This document shows positions 9,913 to 20,103 of a stretch of DNA of 64,000 nucleotides, piece by piece (within the stretch, counting starts at the first letter, position 1; each line of letters begins with the position of its first letter). The notes under the pieces are model-generated. The model worked only from the letters and a program-made list of their open reading frames with translations, searched no databases and was not told where the DNA came from. This DNA comes from Variovorax paradoxus (lineage in GTDB: Bacteria > Pseudomonadota > Gammaproteobacteria > Burkholderiales > Burkholderiaceae_C): NCBI RefSeq assembly GCF_024734665.1, contig NZ_CP102931.1, forward strand, positions 494,001 through 558,000, in the 5' to 3' direction. A program made the translations under genes and the position numbers.

Positions 9913-11982
9913 TCAGTCGATCAGGCCGATTTCAAGCGCGCCTGCCGTGGCCGGGCTGCGCGAGCCGACCATCGCGAAGAGCTTGCTGCTCTGGCTCGCG
10001 AAATGGAGCGCGGTGCCGCCGAACGTTGCCGCGCGCATGTTGAGCGGGCCGATCGCGCCCGCGGAGCCCAGGGTCGCATTGAGCGTGGCCGTTGTGCCGT
10101 CGGGGAGCGCCTGCGTTCGTGCATAGCTGGAAGCGTCGATGGCTGTGCTGCCCCAGCTGCCGTTGGCGGCGCCACCGCGTGCGGCGATGGCGGGCCATGT
10201 CGCGCGCTCCGGCAGGCCGATGCGGAACTGCGAGATCGTGGGTGTCGAGGAGCTGACGCCGGCCCCGAGGTAGACGTTCTCGCCGCCGATGCGTGCGATC
10301 CCGAAGTTGCCGTTGTCAGAGGGATTGGTCACGCTCACGATGTGCCAGGTGTCGACGGTCGGGCCAGCCGACACGGTGTAGGTCCGCAGGGAGGCTGCCG
10401 GGCAGTTGTCGATGCGGTAGATCAAGTTGTCGTTGCACAGGTAGAGCGCGGCGCCGCCGCTGGCAATCTGGATCTGCGTGATCGACGAATCGCCGGTGGT
10501 GGCCGTCAGGTTGATGCCCAGCCGGTTGTAGGTGCCGGCCAGGTCGGCCTGCGTCTTCACCAGCGCACGCGATGCCACGAACGGCCGCACGCCGTAGCTC
10601 ACCGGCGTGACCTGCGCGACAGCGAACGGGAACGACCCGACCACCGTGTCCGTCGCGAGGCGGAAGCGCGCCGTGTTCACCGGGCTCGTGATGCGGCTGC
10701 TGTCGAAGATGAAGCTGCCGGCTTCTGCCGTGTCTTCGGCGAAGCTGCCCGAGGCGACGGTGCCGGCCTCGTCGGTCATCTCGTAGCGCTTGCTGTCCAG
10801 GTTCAGCGCCAGCGTCTGCCGCGTGCCGTTGGTGGCGTAGACCTTGTAGCGGCCGTTGCGTGCATCGGGCGCCGTGCCGGTGTCGATCAGGTTGAGCTGG
10901 ATGTAGCCCTGCGTGCCGGGATTGCGGGTGCCGACCAGCACCGAAAGCGCGCCGCCCTGCATCGCGAAGTACTTGCTCGCGCCGCTCAGGTTGACGCCAC
11001 GGATGCCCTGGGGTTGGTTCGGGTAGGCGGTGCTGTCCACGGGCATCGTCAGAACGCCATAGGTGTCGTCCGTGCCGGTGGCGGTGCGCACCGAGTTCGC
11101 GGTGTCGATCAGGTTCGTGCCCCAGCTGCCCGTGGTCGACGAGCCGATGCCGCGGGTGGTGGGCCAGCTCGATGATTCGGGCAGGGCGATGCGCATGAAC
11201 TGCTGGGCCGGAGTCACGCTGACGCCGCCGTTCAGATAGACGTTCTGGCCGCCGATGCGCGCGACGCGGAAGTTGCCGATGTCGCTGCTGTTGGCCACGT
11301 TGGTGGCGACCCAGGCGTCATCGGTGCCGGCCGTGACCGAATAGGTGCGCTTCGACGCGGTGGGACAGAGGTCGATTTTGTAGATGATCGCGTCGTTGCA
11401 GATCTCCAGCACGGTGCCGCTGGCCGACAGGCGCATCGAGAGCATCGACGAGTCCTGCGAGCCGCCGGGGCTGCGCGTGACGCTGAAGCGGTTGTAGGTG
11501 CCGTCCAGCAGCGCCGCGGTGGTCACGAAGTCGCGCGCGGCCACGAAGGGCTGCGCGGCATACGTGGCGGGGCTCGAGTACGCGGTCTGGAACGGGAAGG
11601 CGCCGACGATGGCGTCGGTCGTCACCCGGAAGCGCGCGGTGTTGGCCGCGGTGGTGATGCGGCTGCTGGCGAACACGTAGGTGCCCGGCTCGGTGAAGTC
11701 TTCGGCGAAGCTGCCGGATTCGGCCAGGCCGAGGTTGTCCGTCATCGTGTAGCTGCCGGCGTCGAAATCGACCGCCAGTTGCTGTTGCGTGCCATTCGCC
11801 GCGTAGACGCGATAGCTGCCGTTGCGCGCGTCCACGCCCAGTGTCTTGCCGGCCGCGACCTCTGGCTTGCCGCTGCCGCCCGACGACAGCGAAAGGCCGC
11901 CGGAGCCGCCTCCTCCTCCTCCTCCGCAAGCCGCCAGCAAGGCGACCATGCACCAACTCGCGAGATTCCTCGTTATCCTCAT
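9913..11982 (-). CDS. Large lipoprotein with two tandem homologous domains
   Basis: A 689-residue exported lipoprotein. The signal peptide ends in the lipobox LAAC (Cys19), followed by a Gly/Ser-rich linker. The rest is two repeats of roughly 315-320 residues. Each starts with DARNG(S/R)Y(R/K)VYA(A/T)NGT (residues 51 and about 373) and continues with matching segments such as YEMTD/YTMTD, SGSFAED, FxSSRIT and NTARFR. Later matching segments are GTYNR, CND..IY.ID.CP and GxENVYLGAGV/GQNVYLNGGV. Conserved Cys pairs in each unit suggest disulfides. AAGGG precedes the ATG at 11982. No enzyme motif is evident; a surface or periplasmic beta-rich binding protein is likely. The terminator at 9853-9894 follows it. 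Confidence 0.8.
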   Translation of the reverse strand: MRITRNLASWCMVALLAACGGGGGGGSGGLSLSSGGSGKPEVAAGKTLGVDARNGSYRVYAANGTQQQLAVDFDAGSYTMTDNLGLAESGSFAEDFTEPGTYVFASSRITTAANTARFRVTTDAIVGAFPFQTAYSSPATYAAQPFVAARDFVTTAALLDGTYNRFSVTRSPGGSQDSSMLSMRLSASGTVLEICNDAIIYKIDLCPTASKRTYSVTAGTDDAWVATNVANSSDIGNFRVARIGGQNVYLNGGVSVTPAQQFMRIALPESSSWPTTRGIGSSTTGSWGTNLIDTANSVRTATGTDDTYGVLTMPVDSTAYPNQPQGIRGVNLSGASKYFAMQGGALSVLVGTRNPGTQGYIQLNLIDTGTAPDARNGRYKVYATNGTRQTLALNLDSKRYEMTDEAGTVASGSFAEDTAEAGSFIFDSSRITSPVNTARFRLATDTVVGSFPFAVAQVTPVSYGVRPFVASRALVKTQADLAGTYNRLGINLTATTGDSSITQIQIASGGAALYLCNDNLIYRIDNCPAASLRTYTVSAGPTVDTWHIVSVTNPSDNGNFGIARIGGENVYLGAGVSSSTPTISQFRIGLPERATWPAIAARGGAANGSWGSTAIDASSYARTQALPDGTTATLNATLGSAGAIGPLNMRAATFGGTALHFASQSSKLFAMVGSRSPATAGALEIGLID

Positions 11983-12110
11983 TTTTGTGCCCTTTTGTTT
12001 TCAGATAGGCTCGACAACAGGCCGGTTGGCTGCTGAACCAAACCCGGGGAAATCGTAACCAGAGGTCAATGTCACGCCGAGGGTGACAAATGCCAGCCAA
12101 GCCCCGAGCG

Positions 12111-12139
12111 TTGGCGCAGGCTCTTGCCCCGTCTACAAT
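12111..12139 (+). promoter_or_regulatory. Sigma-70 promoter of the ahcY operon
   Basis: TTGGCG (12111-12116) and TACAAT (12134-12139) are separated by exactly 17 bases. The expected start of transcription, about seven bases beyond the -10, falls at the first bases of the SAH riboswitch aptamer (12147), which supports the call. Confidence 0.75.
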
Positions 12140-12146
12140 CTGCCGT

Positions 12147-12228
12147 TCCGAGGAGCGTTGCAGCGCCGTCAGGCGTGAGGCTCGGACCACACATCGCAAC
12201 CACGCTCACCCGCTGTTCTTGCGGTGAG
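12147..12228 (+). promoter_or_regulatory. SAH riboswitch with overlapping downstream hairpin
   Basis: The aptamer matches the known S-adenosylhomocysteine riboswitch found before ahcY in beta-proteobacteria. P1 is TCCGAG (12147-12152) with CTCGGA (12181-12186). A small hairpin is GCGCC (12163-12167) with GGCGT (12172-12176). The pseudoknot is GAGCGT (12153-12158) with ACGCTC (12202-12207). Just after it, CTCACC plus GC (12205-12213) can pair with GCGGTGAG (12221-12228). This downstream hairpin shares 12205-12207 with the pseudoknot, so the two structures compete. SAH binding should stabilise the aptamer and raise ahcY expression, as known for this class. Confidence 0.9.
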
Positions 12229-12280
12229 TCCGTTCCCCGTACGCAGCGGCATCTTTCAAACCAGTTTTGTTGGAGTTCCC

Positions 12281-13720
<1,440 letters not shown>

Positions 13721-13730
13721 TCGACAACGG

Positions 13731-14513
13731 ATGCGCGCTGATCAACTGTTGGTGGAGCGCGGCCTGGCCGCGTCGCGTTCGCAAGCGGTGCGGCTCATTG
13801 CCGGCGGCTTGCGCTGGCGCGACGCGGGCACGAGCGACGCGTGGCGCTCGGTCGTCAAGAACAAGGACGACGTGCCCGAATCGGCCGAGCTCGAGCTGGT
13901 CGACGCGGCCGAGGCGCGCTATGTGTCGCGCGGCGGGCTCAAGCTCGAAGGCGCGCTGGCCGAGAGCGGCATCGATCCCTCCGGCAAGCTGTGCCTCGAC
14001 GTGGGCCAGTCGACCGGCGGGTTTACCGATTGCCTGCTGCAGCGCGGTGCCGCGAAGGTGGTTGGCGTCGATGTCGGCCATGGGCAGCTGCATGCGCGCT
14101 TGCGCGAAGACGAACGCGTGGTCGCCATCGAAGGCGTCAATGCGCGTGCGTTGTCGCCCGACGACCTGGAGGAAGAAGGCGAGTCGCGTTTCGACCTGAT
14201 CGTTGGCGACCTGTCGTTCATTTCGCTCACGCTGGTGCTGCCGGCGGTGGTCGAATTCCTGGCCGATGACGGGCGCCTGCTGATGCTGGTCAAGCCGCAG
14301 TTCGAACTGCAGCCGGGCCAGGTCGGCAAGGGCGGCATCGTGCGCGACGAGTCGATGTATGCGGTGGTCGAGAAGCGCCTGCACGACGCCTGCGAGGCGC
14401 TGGGCCTGCGCGTGCTGCAGTGGTTCGACAGCCCCATCGCCGGAGGCGACGGCAACCGCGAGTTTTTCATTCACGCCGTTCGTGCCGCCCAGGACGCGAA
14501 CGACGGTTCCTAA
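13731..14513 (+). CDS. tlyA: TlyA-family rRNA (cytidine-2'-O)-methyltransferase
   Basis: A 260-residue protein with an N-terminal S4 RNA-binding domain ([20 protein letters not shown], residues 1-20 and following) and an FtsJ-like methyltransferase domain. In the latter, YVSRGGLKLEGAL and LDVGQSTGGFTDCLLQRGA form the SAM pocket and GDLSFISL and VKPQFE follow. TlyA methylates 16S and 23S rRNA at cytidine 2'-OH in mycobacteria; proteobacterial versions are often still called hemolysin A. It lies ten bases after ahcY and ten before metF. A SAM-using enzyme in a riboswitch-controlled methyl-cycle operon makes metabolic sense. Confidence 0.88.
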   Translation: MRADQLLVERGLAASRSQAVRLIAGGLRWRDAGTSDAWRSVVKNKDDVPESAELELVDAAEARYVSRGGLKLEGALAESGIDPSGKLCLDVGQSTGGFTDCLLQRGAAKVVGVDVGHGQLHARLREDERVVAIEGVNARALSPDDLEEEGESRFDLIVGDLSFISLTLVLPAVVEFLADDGRLLMLVKPQFELQPGQVGKGGIVRDESMYAVVEKRLHDACEALGLRVLQWFDSPIAGGDGNREFFIHAVRAAQDANDGS

Positions 14514-14523
14514 GGAGACGCAG

Positions 14524-15348
14524 GTGCGCCTTCCGCTGAGTTTCGAATTCTTCCCGACCAAGACGCCCGAAGGCGCGGTCAAGCTGCGCGCCGTGCGCCA
14601 GCAGCTGTATGTGCGCAAGCCGCAGTTCTGCTCGGTCACGTACGGCGCGGGCGGCTCCACGCACCAGGGCACTTTTGGTGCGGTGCAGGAGATCCTGTCC
14701 GAAGGCGTGGACGCCGCGAGCCACTTCTCGTGCATTGGCGCCACGCGCGCCACTGTGCGCGAGCAGCTCGCCGAGCTGAAGGCCATGGGCGTCAAGCGCC
14801 TGGTGGCCCTGCGCGGCGACCTGCCGAGCGGCTACGGCATCGGCGGCGAGTTCCTGTATGCGAGCGACCTCGTCGCCTTTATCCGCGAGGAGACCGGCCG
14901 CGACTTTCACATCGAGGTGGCCTGCTACCCCGAAATCCATCCGCAGGCCCGTTCGCCCGAGGCTGATCTGCAGGCCTTTGCCGCGAAGGTGAAGGCGGGC
15001 GCCGATTCGGCGATCACGCAGTACTTCTTCAGCCCAGAGGCCTACTTCCGCTTCGTCGACGACGTGCGCAAGCTGGGGCTCGACACGCCGGTCGTGCCGG
15101 GCATCATGCCGATCACGAGTTCGACGCAGCTCATGCGCTTCTCGGACGCCTGCGGCGCCGAGATTCCGCGCTGGATCCGCCTGCGGCTGCAGTCCTTTGG
15201 CGACGACACGGCATCGATCAAGTCCTTCGGGCTCGACGTGGTGACCGACCTGTGCGCGCGTCTGCGCGACGGTGGCGCCTCGGCGCTGCACTTCTACACG
15301 ATGAACCAGTCGGCGGCCACGCTGGCTGTACTGGAGCGCCTCGATTGA
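14524..15348 (+). CDS. metF: Methylenetetrahydrofolate reductase
   Basis: Flavin enzyme that reduces 5,10-methylene-THF to 5-methyl-THF, the methyl donor for methionine synthesis. The 274-residue TIM-barrel product opens with LSFEFFPTKTPEG (the catalytic Glu of the family lies in FEFFP). It continues with SVTYGAGGST, SHFSCIGATR, ALRGDLP and PGIMPI. The start is a GTG at 14524 with AGGAG about eight bases upstream; Met-initiated alternatives further up overlap tlyA. The TGA overlaps the TTG start of the next gene. With ahcY it completes the homocysteine-to-methionine arm of the SAM cycle. Confidence 0.94.
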   Translation: MRLPLSFEFFPTKTPEGAVKLRAVRQQLYVRKPQFCSVTYGAGGSTHQGTFGAVQEILSEGVDAASHFSCIGATRATVREQLAELKAMGVKRLVALRGDLPSGYGIGGEFLYASDLVAFIREETGRDFHIEVACYPEIHPQARSPEADLQAFAAKVKAGADSAITQYFFSPEAYFRFVDDVRKLGLDTPVVPGIMPITSSTQLMRFSDACGAEIPRWIRLRLQSFGDDTASIKSFGLDVVTDLCARLRDGGASALHFYTMNQSAATLAVLERLD

Positions 15349-16034
15349 GAGGGCGCGCGGGGCTTCGTGCAGTCCTGGTCGCTGCGACCTGCGTTCTCGC
15401 GGGTTGCGCCATGCCGCCGGCCACGGACGCCGAAAGCGGAACGGGGAAGCTGCTGCCCTTGCCCCGTGCCATCGCAGTGCCGCCTGGCGCGGCGCCGCGT
15501 TCGAGCGTGCCGTCGGTGCGCTATGACCTGGCGGTGTCCGGAATGGGCGAACAGACGCCGGACGACGGAGTCCCCGGCGACGACGGGCCGCGCGAAATCT
15601 TCGAGCGTGGCGGCGCCTCGTGGTACGGCATCCAGTTTCATCAGCGCAAGACCGCCAGCGGCGAGCGCTTCGACATGACCGCCCTGACGGCGGCTCACAA
15701 GACTCTGCCTTTCAACACGCGCGTGTGCGTGCGCAGCCTCGTCAACGGCAGCGAGGTGCTGGTGCGGATCAACGACCGCGGGCCCTATGCGGCAGGCCGC
15801 GTGATCGACCTGAGCCGCGCGGCGGCCGACCGCATCGGCCTGACGGGCCTGGGTATCAAGCAGGTGGCGCTGTCGATCGTCGACCGTGAAGGGATGCGTT
15901 GCGGTGGCTTGCCGGTGGAGGCCGGCGATGCGTCGGCGCCAGTGGCGGCGGCGGCTGCGGCCGTACAGCAGCGAGCCAAGTCGCCGGTGCCCGCGCGGCG
16001 CAAGGTGGTCGTGCCGCCCCGTCGCCGTAAATAA
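15345..16034 (+). CDS. RlpA-like lipoprotein with septal-ring/DPBB domain
   Basis: A 229-residue lipoprotein: signal peptide with lipobox LAGC about 20 residues in, a short linker, then the double-psi beta-barrel of the RlpA family. Visible motifs are ASWYGIQFHQRKTASGERFD, LTAAHKTLPFNTRV and VRINDRGPYAAGRVIDLS, the last containing the catalytic Asp of the lytic transglycosylase type. The C-terminus is Ala-rich then strongly basic (PARRKVVVPPRRRK); the SPOR domain of classic RlpA is absent. I chose TTG at 15345, which overlaps the metF stop and has GGAG upstream. A Met at 15252 in frame lies inside metF. Confidence 0.75.
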   Translation: MRGRAGLRAVLVAATCVLAGCAMPPATDAESGTGKLLPLPRAIAVPPGAAPRSSVPSVRYDLAVSGMGEQTPDDGVPGDDGPREIFERGGASWYGIQFHQRKTASGERFDMTALTAAHKTLPFNTRVCVRSLVNGSEVLVRINDRGPYAAGRVIDLSRAAADRIGLTGLGIKQVALSIVDREGMRCGGLPVEAGDASAPVAAAAAAVQQRAKSPVPARRKVVVPPRRRK

Positions 16035-16053
16035 GAAACGAAAAGGCGGGGGC

Positions 16054-17004
16054 TCAGCCGCCCGAATCGAGCGAGAAGGCGGCGTGCCGGTCTTGCGCCA
16101 GGCGCTCCACCAGCTGCGGCAACGCGTCCGCCAGCAGCGGCTTCAGCGTGTACGGCGGATTGATCAGGAACATGCCGCTGGCCGGCAGCCCCGGCCGGTG
16201 CGTTTCGCCCGATGCGTCGGTCGTGATCTTGCTGGACTTGACCGTCAGCGTGGCATGCAGCCACGACTTGCCGGCCTTGGTCGCCATCGTCTTGAGCCGG
16301 CGCGGCAGGTCGTGCGCCTCGGGGCGCGGAATGATCGGATACCAGATCGCGTAGGTGCCGGTGGCAAAGCGCTTGAGCGCCTCGGCCGCGAAATCGAGCA
16401 CGCGGCCGTAGTCGGTCTTCATCTCGTAGCTGGGGTCCATCAGCACCAGCGCGCGGCGCGACGGCGGCGGCAGGAACTTGGTGGCGCTGCCGAAGCCGTC
16501 TTCGCGCAGCACGGCGATCTGGCGGCCGGCCTCGAGTTGGGCGATGTTGGCGTCCAGCGTGCGGGCGTCGGTCGGGTGCAGCTCGAACAGCTTGAGCTTG
16601 TCGTGATCGCGCAGCAGGTGCTGCACGATGAACGGCGAGCCAGGGTAGACGCGGGCGCCGCCCTTGGGGTTGAAGTCGTGGATCACACTGAGGTAGCGGG
16701 CGATCGCTTCGGCCAGCGGGGCTTCGGCTTCTGGCGCTACCTTTTTGCTAGCGGACTTCGCTGCGGGGGCGGGCGTGGTGGGCTCTTTCTTGTCCGAAAG
16801 AAGGCGCAGAACGCCGTCGGCCGCTTCGCCGCTCGTGCCGGCATAGTCGCCGTCGAGCCGGTACAGGCCGGCGCCAGCGTGGGTGTCGACGACCGTCAGG
16901 GCTGCCTCTTTTTCAAGCAGATGGTCGAGCGTGGCAATCAGCACCGTGTGCTTGAGCACGTCGGCGTGGTTGCCGGCATGGAAGGCGTGGCGGTAACTGA
17001 ACAT
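16054..17004 (-). CDS. rlmJ: 23S rRNA (adenine(2030)-N6)-methyltransferase RlmJ
   Basis: SAM-dependent enzyme that methylates A2030 of 23S rRNA. The 316-residue product starts at the family's MFSYRHAFHAGNHADVLKH and has the SAM pocket VVDTHAGAGLY. The catalytic motif reads DPSYE here rather than the usual DPPYE. The C-terminal GMFLINPPYTL segment is also present. Relative to E. coli (280 residues) it carries a low-complexity Ala/Lys/Pro insertion around residues 70-95. The Met at 17004 fits the conserved N-terminus; the longer frame to 17064 does not. It diverges from rplM. Confidence 0.92.
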   Translation of the reverse strand: MFSYRHAFHAGNHADVLKHTVLIATLDHLLEKEAALTVVDTHAGAGLYRLDGDYAGTSGEAADGVLRLLSDKKEPTTPAPAAKSASKKVAPEAEAPLAEAIARYLSVIHDFNPKGGARVYPGSPFIVQHLLRDHDKLKLFELHPTDARTLDANIAQLEAGRQIAVLREDGFGSATKFLPPPSRRALVLMDPSYEMKTDYGRVLDFAAEALKRFATGTYAIWYPIIPRPEAHDLPRRLKTMATKAGKSWLHATLTVKSSKITTDASGETHRPGLPASGMFLINPPYTLKPLLADALPQLVERLAQDRHAAFSLDSGG

Positions 17005-17046
17005 AGGGGGAGGATGGTAACGGTGTTGGGCCGCACATATGCGAAT

Positions 17047-17076
17047 TTGCCAGCACAGGGCCATTCTTTATATAAT
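17047..17076 (+). promoter_or_regulatory. Promoter of rplM-rpsI
   Basis: TTGCCA (17047-17052) and a consensus TATAAT (17071-17076) are spaced by 18 bases, about 125 bases before the rplM start codon. The perfect -10 fits a strongly expressed ribosomal-protein operon. The leader that follows contains complementary six-base blocks at 17083-17088 and 17109-17114. Confidence 0.8.
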
Positions 17077-17201
17077 CGCGGGCTTCGCAGCGTTTTTGTG
17101 GCCCCGCGGCGAAGACTACCTTCCCACCTAAGAGATTCCCGTCAGAGGAACGCCGACCGTGGAAAAGGGCCCGCCAAACCCTCTTTTCAAGAGAAAAACT
17201 C

Positions 17202-17633
17202 ATGACCAAAACGTTCAGCGCCAAGCCCGCTGACGTGACGCACGAGTGGTTTGTGATTGACGCGACCGACAAGGTCCTCGGACGAGTAGCCAGCGAAGTT
17301 GCTCTCCGTTTGCGCGGCAAACACAAGGCCATTTACACGCCTCACGTCGATACCGGTGACTTCATCGTCATCATCAACGCCGCGCAACTGCGCGTCACCG
17401 GCGCCAAGTCGATCGACAAGGTGTACTACCGTCACTCGGGCTACCCGGGCGGTATCACGGCGACGAACTTCCGCGACATGCAATCCAAGCACCCGGGCCG
17501 CGCCCTGGAAAAGGCTGTCAAGGGCATGCTGCCCAAGGGCCCGCTCGGTTACGCGATGATCAAAAAACTCAAGGTGTACGGTGGTGCTGAGCACCCGCAT
17601 ACCGCCCAACAGCCCAAAGTGCTGGAACTGTAA
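17202..17633 (+). CDS. rplM: 50S ribosomal protein L13
   Basis: Large-subunit ribosomal protein that binds 23S rRNA early in assembly. The 143-residue product matches L13 end to end ([51 protein letters not shown] and [13 protein letters not shown]). It is followed 12 bases later by rpsI, the conserved rplM-rpsI pair. A 125-base untranslated leader precedes it; in E. coli L13 represses its own operon at the leader. Confidence 0.98.
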   Translation: MTKTFSAKPADVTHEWFVIDATDKVLGRVASEVALRLRGKHKAIYTPHVDTGDFIVIINAAQLRVTGAKSIDKVYYRHSGYPGGITATNFRDMQSKHPGRALEKAVKGMLPKGPLGYAMIKKLKVYGGAEHPHTAQQPKVLEL

Positions 17634-17645
17634 GGAGCCTTGAGA

Positions 17646-18038
17646 ATGATTGGTGAATGGAACAATGGCACCGGCCGTCGCAAATCGAGCGTCGCCCGCG
17701 TGTTTCTGAAAAAAGGCACCGGCAAGATCACGGTCAACGGCAAGGACATCCAAGAGTTCTTCGGCCGCGAAACCTCGATCATGATCGCCAAGCAGCCCCT
17801 CGCGCTGACCAACAACCTCGAAGCTTTCGACGTGATGGTGAACGTGAACGGTGGCGGCGAATCGGGTCAAGCCGGCGCAACGCGCCACGGCATCACCCGT
17901 GCGCTGATCGACTACGACGCGTCGCTCAAGCCCGTCCTGAGCCAAGCCGGCTTCGTGACGCGCGATGCGCGTGAAGTCGAACGTAAGAAGGTCGGTCTGC
18001 ACTCCGCCCGTCGTCGCAAGCAGTTCAGCAAGCGCTGA
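17646..18038 (+). CDS. rpsI: 30S ribosomal protein S9
   Basis: Small-subunit protein whose C-terminal tail reaches the P-site tRNA. The 130-residue product shows [33 protein letters not shown] and the universal basic C-terminus ending SKR. The ATG at 17646 gives the standard length; a TTG two codons earlier is possible but unnecessary. GGAG precedes it by about nine bases, in the rplM 3' end. Confidence 0.98.
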   Translation: MIGEWNNGTGRRKSSVARVFLKKGTGKITVNGKDIQEFFGRETSIMIAKQPLALTNNLEAFDVMVNVNGGGESGQAGATRHGITRALIDYDASLKPVLSQAGFVTRDAREVERKKVGLHSARRRKQFSKR

Positions 18039-18055
18039 TCCTGTTCACTGCGAAC

Positions 18056-18081
18056 AAAAAGCCGCCTTCGGGCGGCTTTTT
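18056..18081 (+). terminator. Intrinsic terminator after rpsI
   Basis: AAAAAGCCGCC, loop TTCG, then GGCGGCTTTTT: a compact GC stem with a UUCG tetraloop and a T-run, 18 bases past the rpsI stop codon. Confidence 0.93.
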
Positions 18082-18222
18082 CATTGGAAGCCCTCTTGGC
18101 GCAAGGGCCTCCAACCCCACTTGCATTGGGGTGCACGCCACACCCAGCCTGCCGAGAATGCGGCATTGCAGTAGCATTCGTTCTATTGGCCGCATGTCCG
18201 GCCCCCTAGGAGTTATCACCCC

Positions 18223-18588
18223 ATGAGCGCCGTTGCCGAAAACATCCAGACCCAGATGCCCGAGCCGATCGTCTTCACAGACAGCGCGGCCGCCAAGGTG
18301 GCCGACCTGATCGCCGAGGAAGGCAATCCCGACCTGAAGCTGCGCGTGTTCGTGCAGGGTGGCGGCTGCTCCGGCTTCCAGTACGGTTTCACCTTCGATG
18401 AAATCACCAACGAAGACGACACCACCATGACCAAGAACGGTGTGTCGCTGTTGATCGATGCCATGAGCTACCAGTACCTGGTCGGCGCCGAGATCGACTA
18501 CAAGGAAGACCTGCAAGGCGCCCAGTTCGTGATCAAGAACCCGAACGCCACCAGCACCTGCGGCTGCGGATCGAGCTTCTCGGCCTGA
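18223..18588 (+). CDS. erpA: Iron-sulfur cluster insertion protein ErpA
   Basis: A-type carrier that delivers Fe-S clusters to apo-enzymes, essential for respiratory isoprenoid enzymes in E. coli. The 121-residue protein has the three cluster-binding cysteines in standard positions: Cys49 in [11 protein letters not shown], and Cys113/Cys115 in the TCGCGSSF end. It stands alone between two terminators. The location just after rplM-rpsI is common in Burkholderiales. Confidence 0.95.
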   Translation: MSAVAENIQTQMPEPIVFTDSAAAKVADLIAEEGNPDLKLRVFVQGGGCSGFQYGFTFDEITNEDDTTMTKNGVSLLIDAMSYQYLVGAEIDYKEDLQGAQFVIKNPNATSTCGCGSSFSA

Positions 18589-18620
18589 TGCCTGAATGCT
18601 GCTGACCCAGCTTCCCCAAT

Positions 18621-18643
18621 AAGCCGCCTCCGGGCGGCTTTTT
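18621..18643 (+). terminator. Intrinsic terminator after erpA
   Basis: AAGCCGCC, loop TCCG, GGCGGCTTTTT, 33 bases beyond the erpA stop; nearly the same stem as the rpsI terminator. Confidence 0.92.
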
Positions 18644-18668
18644 CGTTCCTGTTTCTCTTTCCCTGCCT

Positions 18669-20096
18669 ATGACCTCCGAGGCTGAAGCCGCCGCCGTCAA
18701 TCCCGTCCGCAAGAGCCTGTTGTGGCTCGTCGCTGTCGGCTTCTTCATGCAGACGCTCGACGCCACCATCATCAATACCGCGTTGCCGGCGATGGCCGCG
18801 AGCCTCGGCGAGAGCCCACTGCGCATGCAGTCGGTGGTGGTGGCGTACGCGCTCACCATGGCGATGCTGATTCCCGCCTCGGGCTGGATTGCCGACCGTT
18901 TCGGCACGCGGCGCATCTTCTTCTCGGCGATCGTGCTGTTCGCCGCCGGATCGGTGCTGTGCGCGCTCTCGCATGGGCTGGGCCAGTTGGTGGCCGCCCG
19001 CGTGGTCCAGGGCCTGGGCGGCGCGTTGCTGCTGCCCGTGGGGCGCCTGGCGCTGCTGCGCACGGTGCCGCGCGGGGAATTCCTGCAGGCGATGAGCTTT
19101 GTCGCCATTCCGGGCCTCATAGGGCCCTTGCTGGGCCCCACGCTGGGCGGCTGGCTGGTGCAGTACGCCTCGTGGCACTGGATTTTCCTGATCAACGTGC
19201 CCGTGGGGCTGCTGGGCTGCATCGCCACGCTCAAGTACATGCCCGACCTGCGCGGCGTGGTGCAGAAGCGCTTCGACAGCGTGGGCTACGCGATGCTGGC
19301 CTTCGGCATGGTGGCGATTTCGCTCTCGCTCGATGGCGTGGGCCTGCGCCAGGGCGGCGTAATGGTCGTGCTGATCTTCGGCTTTGCGAGCATCGTCGCC
19401 TATTGGCTTCGCGCCTCGCGCACGCCCGAACCTCTGTTCGCGCCCTCGCTGTTTCATGTGCCGACACTCAGCATCGGCCTGATCGGCAACCTGTTCTCGC
19501 GGCTGGGCAGCAGCTGCATGCCCTTCCTGGTGCCGCTGCTGCTTCAGGTGTCGATGGGCTATTCGCCGGTGCGCGCCGGGCTGATGATGCTGCCGATCGC
19601 GCTGGCCGGCATGGCCATGAAGCGCTTCGCCACGCCGCTGATCACGCGCCATGGCTACCGCAAGGTGCTGGTGGTCAACACTATCCTCGTGGGCTGCACC
19701 ATGGCCAGCTTCGGGCTGACGGCGCCGGGCCAGCCGATGGCGCTGCATGTGCTGCAGCTGCTGGCTTTCGGCGCGGTCAATTCGCTGCAGTTCACCGCAA
19801 TGAACACGATCACGCTGAAGGACCTGGACGGCAGCATGGCCAGCAGCGGCAACAGCTTGCTGTCGATGGTGCAGATGCTGGCAATGAGTCTCGGCGTGGC
19901 GGCCGCCGGCGCCGTGCTGGCGGGTTACAACGGCATCTTCGGCACCGAGACGCCTGCGCACACGCTGGATGCCTTTCAGGCCACCTTTGCGAGTATGGGG
20001 CTGATCACGGTGGCTTCAGCGATGATCTTCTGGTATCTGCCTTCGGAAGTGCGGGCGCCGCACCCCGCGCAGCCGGAGGTTTCCGGCCAGGGCTGA
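18669..20096 (+). CDS. MFS transporter, DHA2 (EmrB/QacA-like) family
   Basis: A 475-residue inner-membrane drug:proton antiporter. The N-terminal TM1 motif (FFMQTLDATIINTALPAMA) with the acidic residue in LDATI is the DHA2 hallmark. Motif A (WIADRFGTRRIFF) and motif C-like GPLLGPTLGGWLV follow. About 14 hydrophobic segments fit the family. It has no periplasmic adaptor gene beside it. The start is the ATG at 18669, which has no good ribosome-binding site. Substrate unknown. Confidence 0.85.
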   Translation: MTSEAEAAAVNPVRKSLLWLVAVGFFMQTLDATIINTALPAMAASLGESPLRMQSVVVAYALTMAMLIPASGWIADRFGTRRIFFSAIVLFAAGSVLCALSHGLGQLVAARVVQGLGGALLLPVGRLALLRTVPRGEFLQAMSFVAIPGLIGPLLGPTLGGWLVQYASWHWIFLINVPVGLLGCIATLKYMPDLRGVVQKRFDSVGYAMLAFGMVAISLSLDGVGLRQGGVMVVLIFGFASIVAYWLRASRTPEPLFAPSLFHVPTLSIGLIGNLFSRLGSSCMPFLVPLLLQVSMGYSPVRAGLMMLPIALAGMAMKRFATPLITRHGYRKVLVVNTILVGCTMASFGLTAPGQPMALHVLQLLAFGAVNSLQFTAMNTITLKDLDGSMASSGNSLLSMVQMLAMSLGVAAAGAVLAGYNGIFGTETPAHTLDAFQATFASMGLITVASAMIFWYLPSEVRAPHPAQPEVSGQG

Positions 20097-20103
20097 GGGC
20101 GAA

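Noticed and set aside
16034..16070. Possible terminator after the RlpA-like gene
   Set aside because: A short GGCG/CGCC stem with a long loop and no T-run; too weak to call.
17077..17114. H-type pseudoknot in the rplM leader
   Set aside because: Both stems abut with zero-length connecting loops, which is sterically implausible, and the first arm probably precedes the transcription start; kept only as a low-interest observation of alternative pairing.
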